A stretch of DNA of 64,000 nucleotides. Source: Aphrophora alni (taxonomy: Eukaryota; Arthropoda; Insecta; Hemiptera; Aphrophoridae). Location of the stretch: contig OY740766.1 of the NCBI GenBank assembly GCA_963513935.1, forward strand, positions 2,200,001 to 2,264,000, given 5' to 3'. The position numbers and the translations under genes were made by a program. Under the pieces are notes generated by a model. It saw only the letters and a list, made by a program, of their open reading frames with translations, searched no databases and had not been told where the DNA came from. Shown one piece after another: positions 60,695 to 64,000 of this stretch. The number at the start of each line of letters is the position of its first letter. Within the stretch, counting starts at the first letter, position 1.

Positions 60695-60757
60695 GAATAT
60701 TATCTTAGATTAAATGAATATTATCTTAGATTAAATGAATATTCTCTTAAATTAAAT
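60695..60757. repeat. 21-bp tandem repeat, 3 units
   Basis: GAATATTATCTTAGATTAAAT occurs twice exactly and once with two changes (first 20 bases diagnostic; 21-bp period). Confidence 0.9.
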
Positions 60758-61979
60758 AAATATCCTCTTTAAAACGGTTTGTATTACCTTTGATTCAATT
60801 ATATTCCCTAAGGACCTAGTATAACATTTTGATGATATTTTTGTAAACAATTTGAATCGAGAGATGACCTTGTAAATACGTGACATATTCTTATTATTAA
60901 TGACACAAAAACACTTTTTTGTGCTTAGGATTGAATGTTTATTAAGGGCGTTTATATTCGAATCTTACCAGTTATTGATAACGATTTTTTTTTTTTAGGA
61001 AATTGAATAATATTATTGACCTTACATTTTATAGAAATGAACAAAGAAAGCAGTTGTAAATATATTTTTTCCATCCGATTTAGTCTTGATGGAAAACTTT
61101 GATAAATGTATAAACAACTTTGATCTTATATATGTTTCATGTGAAATGAATCGTAAGTCAATTACTCTTTCTTATTTTTCTTTAATACTTGATCCATTTG
61201 TTGATTGAAAAGCCTGACAAATTTGGGAGGTTTTAGTGAAGATATCAGTAAGTTTATGTTCGCCCGGCTGCATCTATGTTGCTGGACTAAATGATTTCTG
61301 AATGTTAGCGTCTGCTTTTCAAAATTATAGAGCAGTTTGACAACTTAAGGAATAAAAATAGACGATAAATAAAATTATTTAATTTTATTTTTTGATTCCT
61401 TGTGTGTTCTTATTTTTTTTAGTATCACTAATATACTAGTATAAAGCAGCATTATATCATTTTTTTATGTTATGAAAAACAAAAACAAAAAACAAGTATA
61501 GCTGTTAAATTCACGTCACTGTATAATGATTATAGTCGGTCTCTCCTTGTATGTTTTTATAAACATTACAATGTCAAGAAACAGTTTACATATTAGTTTA
61601 TTAGTAACTTTAATTCAATGATATTTACTTAGCCAAGGAAAATAATAAATTTATACTTTATCAATAAATGGTCGATGTACAAACATTTTCATTGTTATAC
61701 GTATAACAATTATTAATTATTAAAGTATTTTTTAATGTTTTTACAATTACTGCTGAAAAATAATGCATTTTATATTTTCCCTCCTAAAAAAACAGAAACC
61801 AATGGAAATAGAGTAGTTATGATGTTACAGGTTAAGTATGATTTGTAATTTGTGCAAGTTTCTTTTTAATATGTCAAACAATTTTTGTTAATATACAGTA
61901 AAACGAGTTACGTAACGCTTTTAAATGTTAACGTCATCTTTAGATATTTACATCACTAGTAAGAGCATAATAATACCAT
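60758..61979. other. AT-rich DNA, no gene seen
   Basis: Nothing recognisable. Confidence 0.5.
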
Positions 61980-62738
61980 GTGTCCTAAAAGTCCCACCAA
62001 CCTATTATTTTTTTATTAATGGAAATAGACAGATTTGCTTTGGGGAAAGTTTAGATAACCAAAAGAGGAGTTTTTTGAAGTATCAACATTTTCAACCCTT
62101 ACCCCCAAAATAGGGTAGTTTGGGGGTAAGTCAAGAATTTTAAATAGCAACCCCTGTTGAGTGATACCTCATTTTAAAGACCTTTTAAAAATAAGAATAG
62201 TAGCGTAAACTAGAGGTCTCTAAGTTCATCCTACCCAACATAGCGACCAATCAAATTGTGAATTCTAGGTTAATAATTAAACCGGAAATGTTACGAAATG
62301 TACAACAAGATTTTGAGTCCAGAATCTATTTCTGCCTAGAAGTAAATGGTAGCCATTACCAGAACTTAATCTGAGCTAAAAGAACAAGGTAAGGCTCTTA
62401 CCAATATAGAGCAGTTTGTAATGTAATAAAAACAACCGGAGTTTGTAGGTTGATATTCACAATTCGATTGGTCGCTATGTTGGATAGGATGAACTTTGAG
62501 ACCTCTAGTTTATGTCATTATTATTATTTTAAAATGACCTTTAAAATGAGGTATCACTCACTAGTAGTTGCTATTTAAAATTCTTGACTTACCCCCAAAC
62601 TACCCCATTTTGGGGTAAGGGTTGAAAATGTAGATACTTCAAAAAACTCCTCCTTTGGTTATCTAAACTTTCCCCAAAGCAAATCTGTCTATTTTCATTA
62701 ATAAAAAATAATAATAGGGGGGGAGGCTTTTAGGACAC
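61980..62738. mobile_element. 759-bp foldback element
   Basis: GTGTCCTAAAAGTCCC at the left is mirrored by GGAGGCTTTTAGGACAC at the right. Arms of about 300 bp (61980-62285, 62452-62738) share AGACAGATTTGCTTTGGGG, TTACCCCCAAA/TTTGGGGTAAG, GTGATACCTCATTTTAAAG and CGACCAATCAAATTGTGAAT inverted, around a 165-bp loop. The reading frame 61925-62113 crosses the left arm and is not a gene. The ends resemble TIRs of Tc1/mariner-type MITEs of arthropods. The target duplication is unclear. Confidence 0.88.
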
Positions 62739-63159
62739 TTAGTATAGTGTTTTCTTTGACCAAAGAGTGCTTTGCGCGAGCGATTTAATTATGCGTTACG
62801 ACACGTGTGTCGTACATATTTTATCTAAATAATTTGTATCAAAACAATATATAAGTTTTAATATAACATTAAAAGCCTACAAATTGTACGGTAACAATAA
62901 TAGTTTATGTTTGATATGAATAAACAAAATCAGAATCTATAAAAACAACTGATATTATTAAACACTAATTAAACATTTTCATTGACTGCGCGATGAATAT
63001 TCAAAACCGTTCCTTATTGGTAAAGCTATGATCCATTACATCACTAATGATGCAATTAAGCTCATTAGTGATATTATGGAGATTTAACAAGTGGGATTAT
63101 TTAAAAATAGTACCATTCAATACAATATCAAGACTAAATTACCATTTGACCATATTGGA
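62739..63159. other. AT-rich DNA, no gene seen
   Basis: A small palindrome, TTAGTGATATTA / TCACTAATGATG, lies near 63040-63075. Nothing else. Confidence 0.45.
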
Positions 63160-63360
63160 TGATAAAGGACGATTATGTTAAGTTAGTAGTAGGTTAATTG
63201 AGAAATGAATTGAATATTAACCACCTTCACTATTATATTAAGAGCTAATGAGATTTCAACACTCCCATTTATGGATAGAAGACATGAACTGACTGACAAT
63301 GTTCGTTGTCATTCTCACATTGCCATTACGTTAAGCTAACTTGGGGTCGTAAGGGATTTT
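63160..63360 (-). repeat. Dispersed repeat family B, copy 3 (inverted)
   Basis: The reverse complement matches 17500-17700 and 27820-28020: TTAGCTCTTAAT, AGTTCATGTCTTC, CATTGTCAGTCAG and AATGTGAGAATGACAACGAA. The frame 63306-63530 starts within it and is not a gene. Confidence 0.75.
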
Positions 63361-63775
63361 ATAAAGTAACAACAATATGTGGATTTGAAAGTAATTTAGA
63401 AAGGAAAAAACTGCCTAAAGAAAATTCCTTACATTTTATCTGTAGAAACTGTGAAAATAGACCAAAACACTTTTTTTATATTGTAAATGTCCATTTTCAC
63501 TTTCATATACTTGTATTAAACCATTCTTAAAATTAATAAAAGTTATTTAAACACTTTTAAATAAGCTCAAGCTTTTTCTTTGTTATATAAAACAGTGAAG
63601 ACATTGTTAGTTATAAGCTGGCATTGTTACACTTATAATATTTGTTTAGTAATTTAGTTTTATAACAAGTTTATATATTTAATGTGTTATATGTAAAACA
63701 AGAATATCTCAATTTTAGATCCTATATTCAAAAATTTATTTAACAAGAGACGCTTGTTTTATTCAAATTGAGAAG

Positions 63776-63817
<42 letters not shown>

Positions 63818-64000
63818 TTTAAGTTATAATTTAACAACTCCTTTTTAAAGTTTCATAACTGTACAGACTTCAGTCCTTTATGTGTTCATTCGCTTATCTG
63901 AAAGTTGCTTTAATAATATGATTAAACATAGTTGAGCAAACTTAAATTTAAAAAAACTAACGCTTTTCCTACAAATTGGAGCATTGAAGTAGTTGTTAAC
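63361..64000. other. AT-rich DNA with (TA)n
   Basis: (TA)n at 63777-63813. No gene signal to the end of the window. Confidence 0.6.

Noticed and set aside
61925..62113. 62-codon frame
   Set aside because: Runs from flank into the inverted arm of the 61980-62738 element.
63306..63530. 74-codon frame
   Set aside because: Starts in dispersed repeat family B and lacks any family feature.

Overview
This window is AT-rich, gene-poor metazoan nuclear DNA, most likely from an arthropod. The evidence is long low-complexity AT stretches, many (TA)n tracts, a Jockey-type LINE relic, Penelope-like (PLE) GIY-YIG relics, Tc1/mariner-type relics and foldback MITEs, with no prokaryotic gene layout. I found no host protein-coding gene, rRNA or intact tRNA gene that I can support. 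The remaining reading frames are short, low-complexity and consistent with chance in AT-rich DNA.

Layout. 0-8 kb: unique-looking AT-rich DNA, a (TTC)n tract at 1.6 kb and a minus-strand PLE endonuclease relic at 3.0-3.5 kb. 8-16.2 kb: three copies of a palindromic element carrying a hammerhead-ribozyme-like core, each flanked by 12-13 bp target-site duplications (TSDs); a 260-271 bp tandem repeat at 13.1-13.8 kb; and a second palindromic element with a different hammerhead-like core at 15.6-16.1 kb. 17-23 kb: old dispersed repeats, an LTR- or promoter-like block at 20.3-21.2 kb and a GC- and G-tract-rich island at 22.2-22.8 kb. 27-35 kb: another ribozyme-like element copy, a 173-bp palindromic LTR followed by a tRNA-Leu-type primer site (29.3 kb), a PLE 3' end (31.6-32.0 kb), a frameshifted Jockey LINE 3' end (32.1-32.7 kb) and a 757-bp foldback mariner-type MITE (33.9-34.65 kb). 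38-39 kb: a 44-bp minisatellite of 23 units. 42.5-44.5 kb: a decayed IS630/Tc1-mariner-like transposon with long terminal inverted repeats. 48.5 kb: the fifth ribozyme-like palindrome. 51.3-52.5 kb: a 231-bp direct duplication bracketing a PLE C-terminal relic. 59.9-60.5 kb: a further hammerhead-like core next to a GC-rich block. 62 kb: a 759-bp foldback element.

The unifying theme is retroelement biology. Several unrelated-looking repeats share one architecture: CTGANGA, one extra base, a short helix, GAAAC, a minimal helix III, then GTH or an equivalent, and a complementary outer helix. This is the order of a type I hammerhead ribozyme. Degenerate versions lie just 3' of two PLE endonuclease relics, and the non-autonomous palindromes carry variable-length TSDs. 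Together these suggest that small ribozyme-bearing non-autonomous elements were mobilised by PLE or LINE machinery. That link is inference; the sequence patterns themselves can be read directly.
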